A stretch of 64,000 nucleotides of DNA from Chromobacterium sp. ATCC 53434. Its GTDB lineage: Bacteria; Pseudomonadota; Gammaproteobacteria; Burkholderiales; Chromobacteriaceae. Location of the stretch: contig NZ_CP025429.1 of NCBI RefSeq assembly GCF_002848345.1, forward strand, positions 3,038,001 through 3,102,000, in the 5' to 3' direction. Shown one piece after another: positions 46,904 through 55,486 of this stretch. Made by a program: the position numbers and the translations under genes. The notes below the pieces were generated by a model. It saw only the letters and a list, made by a program, of their open reading frames with translations, was not told where the DNA came from and did not search any database. Numbering within the stretch: the stretch's first letter is position 1; every line of letters begins with the position of its first letter.

Positions 46904-48085
46904 TTACACCGCCTGCATCAGCGCCTGCATCACCTGGTTCTCGGTCGAGATCACCTTGGTGTTGGCCTGGTAGTTGCGTTGCGCGGTCATCAACGTCACC
47001 AGCTCGGAGGTGACGTCGACATTGGACTGTTCCAGCGAGCTGGTGGCCAGCTTGCCGGCCATATTGCTGCCGGCCACCGACAGCAGCGCCGCGCCGGAGC
47101 CGGTCGACTCCTGCCAGCTGGTCTGCGAGGCGGCGCTCAGCGCGCCCTCGTTGGCGAAGTTGGCGATGGCCAGCTGAGCGACCACCTGCTTCTGGTCGTT
47201 GCTGTAGCTGACGATGACTTCGCCGTTCTCGCCCAGGCTGACGCCGGTGCGCGCGCCCGGCGGGTAGCCGTTGCTGGCGTTGCGGCTGGTGCTCGGCTCG
47301 CCGGCGAACTGAGTGGTGCCACTGTAGTCCAGCGCCAGCTTCAGCGGCGAGGCGCCGGCCGGCGTGCCCAGATCCAGCGCCACCGTCGTCGTCGGCGAGG
47401 TCAGCTTGCCGTTGGTGTCGAACTTCAGATCGGTGGTGGTGGCCAGCGTCTGACCGTCCAGCACGTAGTGCACGGTGACGGTGCTGTCGGCGCTCTTGCA
47501 GAAGTACTGCATCAGGTTGTGCTTGTTGCCCAGCGAATCGAACACCGGCGACATATTGGAGTGGTTGAAGCTCTGGCTGGTGCCCTTGTCGAACGGAATG
47601 GTCTGCACCGCCCAGCCGGCCGACATATTGCCGGTGTACTGCAGCGAGTCGCTGGGCTTGGCCGGGATGTTGCCGGTCGGAATCTGGATGTCGCCCAGCG
47701 CGCCCTGCCCGCCGGTGTCGGACTTGGCGTAGCCCTGGATACGGCCGCTGTAGCCGTCGACCAGATAGCCGTCCTTGTCGGTGTTGAAGATGCCGACGCG
47801 GCTATAGGTCATCGCGCCGGCGACGCTCTTGGACACGAAGAAGCCGCGGCCGTCGATGGCGGCGTCCAGCGCCCGGCCGGTGTTGACCAGGCCGCCGTTG
47901 CGGCCGATGTTCTGGCTATTGCCGTTGGCGTTGACGCCCATCACCTGGCTGCCGGCGTAAGCGGAGGCGAAAGTCACCCGGCCGGACTTGAAGCCGTAGG
48001 TGGCGGAGTTGGCGATGTTGTCGCTGATGCTGCCCAACTGATTGTTGACGGCGTTGATGCCGGACAGCGCAATTTCGAAACTCAT
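46904..48085 (-). CDS. flgE: Flagellar hook protein FlgE
   Basis: 393 residues. N-terminal ALSGINAVNNQLGSISDNIAN with SATYGFKSGR and C-terminal SNVDVTSELVTLMTAQRNYQ mark the hook protein; GRGFFVSKS and the long surface domain lie between. It polymerises under the FlgD cap to form the hook. Length is near the 400 of standard FlgE. 21 bases after flgD. Confidence 0.95.
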   Translation of the reverse strand: MSFEIALSGINAVNNQLGSISDNIANSATYGFKSGRVTFASAYAGSQVMGVNANGNSQNIGRNGGLVNTGRALDAAIDGRGFFVSKSVAGAMTYSRVGIFNTDKDGYLVDGYSGRIQGYAKSDTGGQGALGDIQIPTGNIPAKPSDSLQYTGNMSAGWAVQTIPFDKGTSQSFNHSNMSPVFDSLGNKHNLMQYFCKSADSTVTVHYVLDGQTLATTTDLKFDTNGKLTSPTTTVALDLGTPAGASPLKLALDYSGTTQFAGEPSTSRNASNGYPPGARTGVSLGENGEVIVSYSNDQKQVVAQLAIANFANEGALSAASQTSWQESTGSGAALLSVAGSNMAGKLATSSLEQSNVDVTSELVTLMTAQRNYQANTKVISTENQVMQALMQAV

Positions 48086-48106
48086 GGGAATCTCCGATAC
48101 GGGGGC

Positions 48107-48787
48107 TTATGCGGTGGCGGCGGACTTGGCCAACAGCGCGGACACGGAAGAAGCGGGAAAATCGCCGAGACCGGCCAGCGTCAGCACCGGCTCGCCGCCG
48201 TTGACCGGCAGGCGTACGCCGTTGACCTCGGCCTTCATCTCCAACAGGCCGCTCTTGCCCGACGCGGTGGCGAGTTCGAGCTGGTAGTCGCCGGCGTTCA
48301 GGCCGTAGTCCGCCAGATTGATCTTGAAATCGCTGGCGCCGGCGGCGCGCTTGCCCAGATCGATGCGGGTGCGCTTGCCGGCGGCGTCGGTCAGGATCAG
48401 CGTCGAGGCATCCTCGGCGCCGGACAGCGTCACGCGGCCGGTCAGCGCGGCCTGGCCGTCGCTGCGGATGCGGTCGGTCTGCACCAGCACCGGCTTGCCC
48501 ACCTGGGCGCCCAGCGCCACGCCCTGCAGCTCGCGCATCATCGCGCCCTGGCTCTGCAGCTGCTTGACCATGTCCTGGCTGCTCTGCACCTGGCTCATCT
48601 GCGCCAGCTGGCTGACGAACTGCGACGGGTCGGCCGGGTCCAGCGGGCTCTGGTTGCGTATCTGCGCCAGCAGCAGCGTCATGAACATATCGTTGCCGCT
48701 GCCGCCGGCCGCCGGCGCCACGGCCGACGAACCGGACGGCTGGCCGCCAGAGGAAAGCTGGCGCGACTGCGCCTGGTCCACGCTCAT
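48107..48787 (-). CDS. flgD: Flagellar hook-capping protein FlgD
   Basis: 226 residues. The family block NDMFMTLLLAQIRNQSPLDP followed by ADPSQFVSQLAQMSQVQ sits at about 32-65, and the FlgD-type Ig/tudor-like C-terminal domain follows (LSGAEDASTLILTDAAGKRTR). Scaffold for hook assembly, absent from the finished flagellum. The start overlaps the flgC stop by 4 bases. Confidence 0.94.
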   Translation of the reverse strand: MSVDQAQSRQLSSGGQPSGSSAVAPAAGGSGNDMFMTLLLAQIRNQSPLDPADPSQFVSQLAQMSQVQSSQDMVKQLQSQGAMMRELQGVALGAQVGKPVLVQTDRIRSDGQAALTGRVTLSGAEDASTLILTDAAGKRTRIDLGKRAAGASDFKINLADYGLNAGDYQLELATASGKSGLLEMKAEVNGVRLPVNGGEPVLTLAGLGDFPASSVSALLAKSAATA

Positions 48788-49188
48788 GCGTTGTCTCCGA
48801 GTTTCAGCAGGTCCTGCTGCATGGTCTTGACCCGCGCCATCACTTCGACGTTGGTCTGAAAGGCGCGGCTGGCGGACAGCATGTCGGTCATCTCCTCCAC
48901 CGCGTTGACGTTGCTGTAGAAGACGTTGCCGTCGGCGTCGGCCAGCGGATTGCCCGGCTCGTGCGCCTTGCGCACCGGCTCCTGGTTCTGCACCACGTCC
49001 AGCACCTGCACGCCCATGCCCTCGCCCTGCAGCTGGGCGCGGAACACCGGCTTGCGGCCGCGGTAGGCGGACTGCTCGGCGCCGGCGGCGGTGTCGGCGT
49101 TGGCCAGATTGCTGGCCACGGTGTTCAGGCGCACCGTCTGCGCGTTCATCGCCGATCCGGCGATGCGAGAAATATCGCGGAATGACAT
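48784..49188 (-). CDS. flgC: Flagellar proximal rod protein FlgC
   Basis: 134 residues, family length. N-terminal ISRIAGSAMNAQTVRLNTVASNLANADTA and C-terminal NAVEEMTDMLSASRAFQTNVEVM blocks are those of FlgC. Part of the proximal rod. 3 bases after flgB and overlapping flgD by 4 bases. Confidence 0.95.
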   Translation of the reverse strand: MSFRDISRIAGSAMNAQTVRLNTVASNLANADTAAGAEQSAYRGRKPVFRAQLQGEGMGVQVLDVVQNQEPVRKAHEPGNPLADADGNVFYSNVNAVEEMTDMLSASRAFQTNVEVMARVKTMQQDLLKLGDNA

Positions 49189-49191
49189 CGC

Positions 49192-49551
49192 TTATTGCCC
49201 CGCAATGACTTTGGCCAGCCCGTGCAGCTTCATATTGATGAAGGTGAGGCTGGTCTGGAATTCGGAAACATTCTGGGAAAACTCGGCCTGCTCGACGCCC
49301 AGCTCGACGGTGTTGCCGTCTCGCGAAGGGTGGTTGGGCAGCCGGTATTGCAGATCGCCGCCGCCGTCGTCGAACGCCAACGGCGAGTCGGCGGCCGCCG
49401 ATGACAGCGCCGCCTTGAAATCGATATCTCGCGCCTGATAACCCGGGGTGTTCTCGTTGGCGATATTGGACGCCAGCACCCGGGTTCGCTCCGCCCGCAG
49501 CTTCAATGCCTCGGGATGGATGCTCAGGGCCTTGTCCAGATGCATGCCCAT
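49192..49551 (-). CDS. flgB: Flagellar proximal rod protein FlgB
   Basis: 119 residues. The block RTRVLASNIANENTPGYQARDIDF near residues 23-46 is the FlgB signature, and the C-terminal EFQTSLTFINMKLHGLAKVIAG helix is conserved. First gene of the long flgBCDEFGHIJKL transcript, divergent from flgA across 124 bases. Start at ATG 49551 (MGMHLDKAL); a second ATG two codons later is equally possible. Confidence 0.93.
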   Translation of the reverse strand: MGMHLDKALSIHPEALKLRAERTRVLASNIANENTPGYQARDIDFKAALSSAAADSPLAFDDGGGDLQYRLPNHPSRDGNTVELGVEQAEFSQNVSEFQTSLTFINMKLHGLAKVIAGQ

Positions 49552-49583
49552 TGCCTTGACCCTATCAGTTCACTACCATGCAC

Positions 49584-49606
49584 GGGCTATTTGTTGGGAA
49601 TAGCCC
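49584..49606. promoter_or_regulatory. Inverted repeat between flgB and flgA
   Basis: GGGCTATT (49584-49591) and AATAGCCC (49599-49606) with a 7-base spacer, centred in the 124-base divergent region. A dimeric regulator site controlling both flagellar transcripts is plausible. I could not place a convincing sigma-54 or sigma-28 promoter. Confidence 0.45.
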
Positions 49607-49675
49607 ATTTATTGAAAAGCGATACTAATAAGCGTACCCGACACCGTATAGGCAACAATTACCACGCGATCCCCG

Positions 49676-50383
49676 ATGGCAAAATTCACGATTTTCTCGC
49701 TGACCGCGGCGCTGGCCGCCCTGCCGGCCCCGGCCGCCCACGCCGCCCACGCCGCCCCCGCCCAGAGCGCCGACGCCGCGGTGAGCCGCGCCGCCGAGCA
49801 GCTGATACGGCAGCGGCTGAACGAAGCCGGGCTGGCCCAGGCCGACATCAAGCTGCAACTGCTGCCGCCGCGCAGCCTGCCGGCCTGCGCCGCGCCGTGG
49901 CGGACCGACGCCGCCGACAGTCGGGCCTTCAGCCGCATGCGCTTCGACGTTTCCTGCCCCGCCGACGGCTGGCGCGGCAGCTTCATCGTCCGCGCCGCCG
50001 TGACCGCCCAGGCGGCGGTGGCCGCGCGCAATCTGCGCGCCGGCGAAGTGCTGGGGCAGGAGGACATAGCCTGGGAGGCGCGGCCGGTGGCCGAGCCTGC
50101 CGATCTGTTCGGCCAGGCCTCGCCGCCGCTGGGCCTGGCGCCTCGCACGACGGTCGCCGCCGGCCAGCCGCTGCGCCGCCGCCAGCTGCAGGCGCCGCTG
50201 CTGGTCAAACGCGGCGCCGAGGTGCGCATCGTCGCCCGCCAGGACGGCATCGAGGTCAGCGCCGCCGGCGAGGCGCTGGCCGACGGCCGCCAGGGCGAAA
50301 CGATACGGGTGCGCAACCTGGCCAGCGGCAAGACGATACGCGGCCGGGTCGGCGCCGACGGCGTGATCGACCCGCTGGACTGA
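49676..50383 (+). CDS. flgA: Flagellar P-ring chaperone FlgA
   Basis: 235 residues with a signal peptide (IFSLTAALAALPAPAAHA). SAF-like region VAARNLRAGEVLGQEDIAWE and the C-terminal VKRGAEVRIVARQDGIEVSAAGEALADG are the FlgA signatures. It helps FlgI assemble into the P ring in the periplasm. Divergent from flgB, as in many flagellar clusters. The ribosome site before ATG 49676 is poor, so expression may be low. Confidence 0.92.
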   Translation: MAKFTIFSLTAALAALPAPAAHAAHAAPAQSADAAVSRAAEQLIRQRLNEAGLAQADIKLQLLPPRSLPACAAPWRTDAADSRAFSRMRFDVSCPADGWRGSFIVRAAVTAQAAVAARNLRAGEVLGQEDIAWEARPVAEPADLFGQASPPLGLAPRTTVAAGQPLRRRQLQAPLLVKRGAEVRIVARQDGIEVSAAGEALADGRQGETIRVRNLASGKTIRGRVGADGVIDPLD

Positions 50384-50486
50384 GCGGACGGCCACGTCCT
50401 TTGGAACAGGCCGCGACGGACCGCTCGCGGCCCTTTCCGGCCGATGGTGTATACCTCCAGCAGGCATCCCGCCGATGGAGAACGCG

Positions 50487-50744
50487 ATGAGAAAGACGCT
50501 GATCGCCGCGCTGGCGCTGCTGCCGGCGCTGGTCCAGGCCGCGCCCGCCGCCTCGGCGCCGCACGGCCATGACCCGGCCCGCTTCAACGAAGTGAAGGCC
50601 AGACAACTGCAACTGCTGTCGCAGCACATCCAGATCCTGCAGACCGCCCAGGGCTGCGTGCAGGCGGCGCAAAACCCGCAGGCGCTGAAGAGCTGCCGCG
50701 AGGCCCAGCGCCAGCAGATGGAGGCGCTGCGGCCGGAGCACTAG
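50487..50744 (+). CDS. Small secreted protein
   Basis: 85 residues from ATG 50487, which follows GGAGAACGCG; another ATG at 50475 adds four residues. It has a signal peptide (KTLIAALALLPALVQAAPA). The mature part is about 60 residues: FNEVKARQLQLLSQHIQILQT helix, then two cysteines 16 residues apart (QGCVQAAQ, KSCREAQ) that may pair. No family recognised. It follows flgA on the same strand after 103 bases, but a flagellar role is not supported by sequence. Confidence 0.7.
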   Translation: MRKTLIAALALLPALVQAAPAASAPHGHDPARFNEVKARQLQLLSQHIQILQTAQGCVQAAQNPQALKSCREAQRQQMEALRPEH

Positions 50745-51048
50745 CCGGCGGCCTCCCTCCATCGCCCGCGCCCCGGCCCAAGCCGGGCCGCGGGCGACAA
50801 CCCGCTTGATCGCAGAACCTCCCGCCGCCACGCAATATCCCGCCGATGGAATTAGCTAAGCGGAAACTTTCATTTCACATATCCGTTTCGCATCGATACA
50901 TTCTTCACACCGAATTATGTATTTTGTATCCAGAAACAATGCCCACCGCCTCCCTCCTCTTCCGCTGTCGCCGCCCGTCCGGCTGACCGCGCGGTCCGTC
51001 CGACGGGCCCACCCGCATTCCGCAAACCGATAAACAAGAAAGTTTTCC
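50745..51048. other. Intergenic region before the TonB-dependent receptor
   Basis: 304 bases without a gene. A large two-part hairpin lies at 50763-50796 (CGCCCGCG with CGCGGGCG, and CCCGGC with GCCGGG inside), probably ending the small secreted protein's transcript. From about 50840 to 50945 the DNA is AT-rich and likely holds the receptor promoter. I saw no convincing Fur box. Confidence 0.5.
50763..50796 (+). terminator. GC-rich hairpin after the small secreted protein
   Basis: Stem CGCCCGCG (50763-50770) with CGCGGGCG (50789-50796), one mismatch, then CCCGGC (50772-50777) with GCCGGG (50782-50787), loop CCAA. Strong pairing but no T-run. Confidence 0.45.
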
Positions 51049-53637
51049 ATGATGAAACACACCCTGCTGCTGGCCGGGCTGGGCGCCGCTTTGCCTTTTT
51101 CCGCCCTCGCCGCCGACACCTCCGCTCCCGACTCCACGCTTGAGCGCGTCACCGTCACCGGCTCCAATCTGCGCGCCAGCTCCAAGGCCAAGACCAATCC
51201 GGTTCAGGTGATCAGCGCCGCCGACATCGAGCGCAGCGGCAAGACCAGCCTGCCGGACGTGCTGCGCTCGCTGGCCGTCAACAGCGGCAACAGCTTCAAC
51301 GAGCAATACACCGGCAGCTTCTCGGCCGGCACCGCCGGCGTCTCGCTGCGCGGCCTGGGCCAGCGCAACACCCTGGTGCTGGTCAACGGCAAACGCGTCG
51401 CCAACTACGCCACCGCCCAGGAATTGCAGGAGACCTTCGTCGACCTGAATTCGCTGCCGCTGAAGGCGGTCAAGCGCATCGAAATCCTGAAGGACGGCGC
51501 CTCGGCCATCTACGGTTCCGACGCCATCGCCGGCGTCGTCAACATCATCCTCTACCCGTCCTACCAGGGCCTGGAGCTCGGCGCCGACGTCGGCCGCGAC
51601 ACCAGCACCGGCCAGGACGAGCGCCGCGTCAACCTGCTGGCCGGCAAGGGCGACCTGGACCAGGACGGCTACAACGTCTGGTTCTCCTTCGACGCGCAAA
51701 AGCGCGACCGCCTGATCCAGAGCGACGTGGACTGGCTGCGCGACAACGACTTCCGCGGCCAGCCCGGCGGCGCGCTGGTGCGCACGCCGACCAACTACTA
51801 CAACGGCAAGCCGACCGACCGCGCCCCGAACGCCGCGGGGCCGCTGGTCGACACCGACTACTCGACGCTGAACCCGGACAAGAGCGGCCGCGTCTGGGCC
51901 TACAATCCGGCGCGCTACACGACACTGATGCCGGGCATTGAGCGCTACCACGCGGCGCTGCACGGCAGCTACCGGCTGAACGCCGGCGCCGAGGCCTACG
52001 CCGAGTTCCTGTACGGCGCCAGCCACAGCAGCCAGATCTTCGGCCCGCCGCTGTCGGTGTCCAGCTCGCTGCGCGCCTGGAACGCCGCCAACCAGTCGCT
52101 GACGCCGATCAGCAATGTGCTGCCGGCCGGCAATCCGGGCAATCCGTACCCGACGCCGACGCCGGTCACCGCGACGCTGTTCGACGTCGGCGAGCGCGAC
52201 AAGACCGACAGCTCCTCGTTCCGCCGCCTGCTGGCCGGCGTCAAGGGCAGCGGCGACAAGTGGGACTGGGATGTGTCCGGCCTGTACTCCGACACCCGGC
52301 TGCGCGAGTACGCGTACAACTTCGTCAACCGCTACGCCTACCAGAACCTGCTGGCCAGCGGCGGCTACAATGTCGTCGATCCGTCGCAGAACAGCGCCGC
52401 CGCGCTGGCCGCGCTGCGCATCGACACGCTGCGGCCGGCCTGGTACCGCACCGCCAGCCTGGACGCCACCGCCAGCACCGAGCTGGCGCAGCTGCCGGCC
52501 GGCCCGCTGGGCTTCGCCGCCGGCTACCAGTTGCGGCGCGAGATGATGAACGCCGGCACCTCGCCCGAAGTGGCCAGCGGCACCGAGCTGCGGCCGGCGC
52601 TGGACCTGATAAACGGCGCCCGCAACGTGCAGGCCGCCTACGCCGAATTGAACGCGCCGCTGACGTCGGCGCTGAGCCTGAATGCCGCCGCGCGCGCCGA
52701 CCACTACAGCGATTTCGGCAGCGCCTTCTCGCCGAAACTGGGCCTGCGCTACCAGCCGCTGCAGAGCCTGACGCTGCGCGGCACGCTGTCGCGCGGCTTC
52801 CGCGCGCCGTCTCTGCCCGAGATCACCAGCAGCACCGCGGTCAGCTACGGCTCGGTGCAGGACCCGTACGATCCGGTGACGCCGGGCCAGTCGCTGGGCT
52901 TCACCCACCTGGTGGTGGCCAATCCGGCGATCAAGCCCGAGCACTCGACCAATGCCAATCTGGGCCTGGTGTTCGCGCCCAGCGCCGACAGCAGCGTCTC
53001 CATCGACTACTACCGCATCCGCCAGGACGACGTGATCGGACTGGAGGACGTCGACAGCATCGTGCGCAACCCGGCCGCCTATCCGGGCGCCGTGGTCCGA
53101 GACGCCCAGGGCCGGCTGCTGACCATCACCCAGCAGTTCATCAATCTGGGCCGCCGCGAGACCTCGGGCTTCGATCTGGACCTGCGCCACAGCTGGAGGC
53201 TGGCCGCCGGCCGGCTGACGCTGGCCGCGCAATGGAGCCGGCTGCTGTCCTTCCGCCAGCCGCAGCAGAAGAACGGACCGCTGGCGGAAGGCGCCGGCAG
53301 CAATCTGCTGGGCGCGCTGCCGCGCTGGAAGGGCCAGACCTCGGCCACCTGGGACGCCCGCGACTGGTCGGCCACCGCCACCTGGTTCCACACCGACGGC
53401 TATACCCAGGCCTTCAGCAGCGGCGCCGGCGACCAGAGCCGCGTCGACGGCTCCGACACCGTCAACCTCAGCGCCAGCTACCGCGGCATCAAGCGCGTCA
53501 CGCTGACCGCGGCGGTGCAGAACCTGAGCAACCGCCGTCCGCCGTGGGATTCGCACGCCGGCATCTACTACGACGCCAGCCAGTACGATCCGGGCGGCCG
53601 CGCCTTCTCGCTGGGCGTGCAGTACAAGCTAGACTGA
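51049..53637 (+). CDS. TonB-dependent outer-membrane receptor
   Basis: 862 residues with a signal peptide (LLLAGLGAALPFSALAA). A TonB-box-like LERVTVTGSN, then the plug (VQVISAADIERSGKTSLPDVLRSL, VSLRGLGQRNTLVLVNGKR, ILKDGASAIYGSDAIAGVVNI) and a 22-strand barrel to the C-terminus. It imports a siderophore, vitamin, sugar or peptide-derived ligand using TonB energy. The long plug variant with GSDAIAGVVN and the NTLVLVNGKR block is the type often tied to carbohydrate or other non-iron substrates, but I cannot name a ligand. No partner permease or regulator lies beside it. Monocistronic with a strong terminator. Confidence 0.92.
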   Translation: MMKHTLLLAGLGAALPFSALAADTSAPDSTLERVTVTGSNLRASSKAKTNPVQVISAADIERSGKTSLPDVLRSLAVNSGNSFNEQYTGSFSAGTAGVSLRGLGQRNTLVLVNGKRVANYATAQELQETFVDLNSLPLKAVKRIEILKDGASAIYGSDAIAGVVNIILYPSYQGLELGADVGRDTSTGQDERRVNLLAGKGDLDQDGYNVWFSFDAQKRDRLIQSDVDWLRDNDFRGQPGGALVRTPTNYYNGKPTDRAPNAAGPLVDTDYSTLNPDKSGRVWAYNPARYTTLMPGIERYHAALHGSYRLNAGAEAYAEFLYGASHSSQIFGPPLSVSSSLRAWNAANQSLTPISNVLPAGNPGNPYPTPTPVTATLFDVGERDKTDSSSFRRLLAGVKGSGDKWDWDVSGLYSDTRLREYAYNFVNRYAYQNLLASGGYNVVDPSQNSAAALAALRIDTLRPAWYRTASLDATASTELAQLPAGPLGFAAGYQLRREMMNAGTSPEVASGTELRPALDLINGARNVQAAYAELNAPLTSALSLNAAARADHYSDFGSAFSPKLGLRYQPLQSLTLRGTLSRGFRAPSLPEITSSTAVSYGSVQDPYDPVTPGQSLGFTHLVVANPAIKPEHSTNANLGLVFAPSADSSVSIDYYRIRQDDVIGLEDVDSIVRNPAAYPGAVVRDAQGRLLTITQQFINLGRRETSGFDLDLRHSWRLAAGRLTLAAQWSRLLSFRQPQQKNGPLAEGAGSNLLGALPRWKGQTSATWDARDWSATATWFHTDGYTQAFSSGAGDQSRVDGSDTVNLSASYRGIKRVTLTAAVQNLSNRRPPWDSHAGIYYDASQYDPGGRAFSLGVQYKLD

Positions 53638-53661
53638 GCGTCCCGACTTCCCTCGCGCATG

Positions 53662-53696
53662 AACGGCGCCCATTTCGATGGGCGCCGTTTTTTTTG
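53662..53696 (+). terminator. Intrinsic terminator of the TonB-dependent receptor
   Basis: A 12-bp stem, 53662-53673 with 53678-53689, capped by a TTCG tetraloop and followed by a T-run to 53695. A textbook rho-independent terminator 25 bases beyond the stop. Confidence 0.95.
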
Positions 53697-53829
53697 CCAT
53701 CAAGTATCAAAGATCAGTAAATCTACCTATTCTGTATTAATCTGCAGTAGACAGTAGACATAAGACCGCCCGCCAAGGACGGCTTTGACACGCGACTCGC
53801 CCTAGTTTTGATTTGAAGGAATTGCAGGC

Positions 53830-55155
53830 ATGGCCTTTTTCAATCGTTCCCTTATCCGCCAGCTCGAAACCGCCCAGCTTGATCTGGAGCGGGCCAACAA
53901 TCGGCTGGCCGCCATCGAACGTTCGATGGCCGTTATCGAATTTTCCGCCAATGGCGAGGTCATCCAGGCCAATGAAAACTTTTTGAACGCAATGGGGTAT
54001 CGCGCCGACGAAATCGTCGGTCGTCATCACAGCACTTTTTGCCAGCCCAGCTACGCCAACAGCGCCTCCTATCGGGAATTCTGGCAGAAGCTCGGTCGCG
54101 GCGAGTTCCAGTCCGGCCACTTCCAGCGCCTGCGCAAGGACGGCAGCGAAATCTGGCTGGAAGCCAACTACTCGCCGATCGTGGACGTCACGGGCAAGGT
54201 GACCGGCGTGATCAAGGTGGCCACCGACATCACGTCCCAGGTGCAGGCCGAACAAGACAGCAAGGCGCTGCGCCAGGCGATAGACCATTCGATGGCGCGG
54301 ATCGAGTTCGATCTGGACGGCAACATCCTCGACGCCAATGACAACTTCCTGAAAGTGTTCGGCTACCAGCGTGGCGCCGTCATAGGCAAGCACCACCGGA
54401 TGCTGTGCGAGGCCAGCTACGCCCAGGGTCCGGAATACGGCCAGCTGTGGCAGCAACTGAAGCAGGGCCGCTTCCTGGAAGGGCAGTTCCGCCGCGTCAA
54501 CCATGACGGCGAGGTGATCTGGCTGCAGGCCACCTACAATCCGGTGCTGGATCCCAGTGGCCGGCCGGTGCGGGTGGTGAAGTTCGCCAGCGACATCAGC
54601 GAGCAGATGCTGCGGCTGCGGCAGCAGGCGGACAACGCGCAATCGGCGGTGCACGCATCGGAAAACACCGAGCAGCTGTCGATACAGGGCAGCAGCGTGC
54701 TGGAGCAGGCGACCACCGAGATCAACCGCGTCGCCGGCAGCGTCGAGACCTCGTCCGGCATCCTGTCCAAGCTCGGCGACAGCTCCACCCAGATCGGCAG
54801 CATCGTCAGCACCATCAGCGACATCGCCGACCAGACCAATCTGCTGGCGCTGAACGCGGCGATCGAGGCGGCGCGCGCCGGCGAGATGGGCCGCGGCTTC
54901 GCCGTCGTCGCCGACGAGGTGCGCAAGCTGGCCGAACGCACCAGCCAGTCCACCGGCGAGATTTCCGGCATCGTCAAGAGCATACAGAGCGACTCGCGCT
55001 CGGCGATAGACGCGATGCGGCAGATGCAGCAGCTGGCAGGCAACAGCCTGCAGCTGGCCGACCAGGCCCGCGGCGCGATACAGGAAATCCGCAGCGGCGC
55101 CCGCGACGTCGTCCAGGTGGTGCGCGAGGTGTCGGAGTTGCTGCAACAAAGCTGA
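53830..55155 (+). CDS. Soluble PAS-PAS methyl-accepting protein (BdlA-like)
   Basis: 441 residues with no membrane segment. Two PAS domains (about 28-138 and 146-260; [20 protein letters not shown] and [20 protein letters not shown]) followed by a chemoreceptor signalling domain with the tip [20 protein letters not shown]. The PAS-PAS-MA order and size match BdlA, which controls biofilm dispersal in Pseudomonas. Function in redox or energy sensing is likely, since PAS domains of this type bind flavin or haem, but the cofactor is not shown. The coiled-coil spacer between PAS2 and the tip is short. ATG 53830 follows GAAGGAATTGCAGGC. Monocistronic. Confidence 0.88.
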   Translation: MAFFNRSLIRQLETAQLDLERANNRLAAIERSMAVIEFSANGEVIQANENFLNAMGYRADEIVGRHHSTFCQPSYANSASYREFWQKLGRGEFQSGHFQRLRKDGSEIWLEANYSPIVDVTGKVTGVIKVATDITSQVQAEQDSKALRQAIDHSMARIEFDLDGNILDANDNFLKVFGYQRGAVIGKHHRMLCEASYAQGPEYGQLWQQLKQGRFLEGQFRRVNHDGEVIWLQATYNPVLDPSGRPVRVVKFASDISEQMLRLRQQADNAQSAVHASENTEQLSIQGSSVLEQATTEINRVAGSVETSSGILSKLGDSSTQIGSIVSTISDIADQTNLLALNAAIEAARAGEMGRGFAVVADEVRKLAERTSQSTGEISGIVKSIQSDSRSAIDAMRQMQQLAGNSLQLADQARGAIQEIRSGARDVVQVVREVSELLQQS

Positions 55156-55486
55156 GGCATCGGGTTTGCATCAGAAAAGCGGGCTGCATGATTGCAGCCC
55201 GCTTTTTTTGTTGGCCGCAAGCCGTTTGCACGGCTTCCCGCCAGATGAAATGCGCCCGGCGCCTAACAACGCCCCGCCTATCAATATTCGAATAGAAATA
55301 TGTCAAGCCATTGGCCAAAAAGAGCGTCACGGCTCCCGCTCCGCATCCGAACTCGTCACGCGGGGAATACCATAAGAATTATTTAGCCACTTCCATTATG
55401 AACAAGACCATGCTCGCCCTGAAATTGAAAATTCCGACGACTTGATCTTATATTGGGATAGTATTTTTGAGAAAGCAGGGCTCGAC
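55156..55486. other. Intergenic region, AT-rich towards the solute-binding gene
   Basis: 331 bases. The terminator of the PAS protein is at 55175-55208. From about 55265 to 55486 the sequence is clearly AT-richer than the genome average and shows no conserved gene; a short ORF at 55166-55375 has no features. The promoter of the following gene must lie near 55440-55470, but I could not pick a reliable pair of hexamers. Confidence 0.5.
55175..55208 (+). terminator. Intrinsic terminator of the PAS methyl-accepting gene
   Basis: AAAAGCGGGCTGCA (55175-55188), loop TGAT, complementary TGCAGCCCGCTTTT (55193-55206), with the T-run continuing to 55209. It lies 20 bases beyond the stop. Confidence 0.95.

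Noticed and set aside
50840..50945. Fur box before the TonB-dependent receptor
   Set aside because: The AT-rich stretch does not give a convincing 19-base match to the Fur consensus, so iron control is not claimed.
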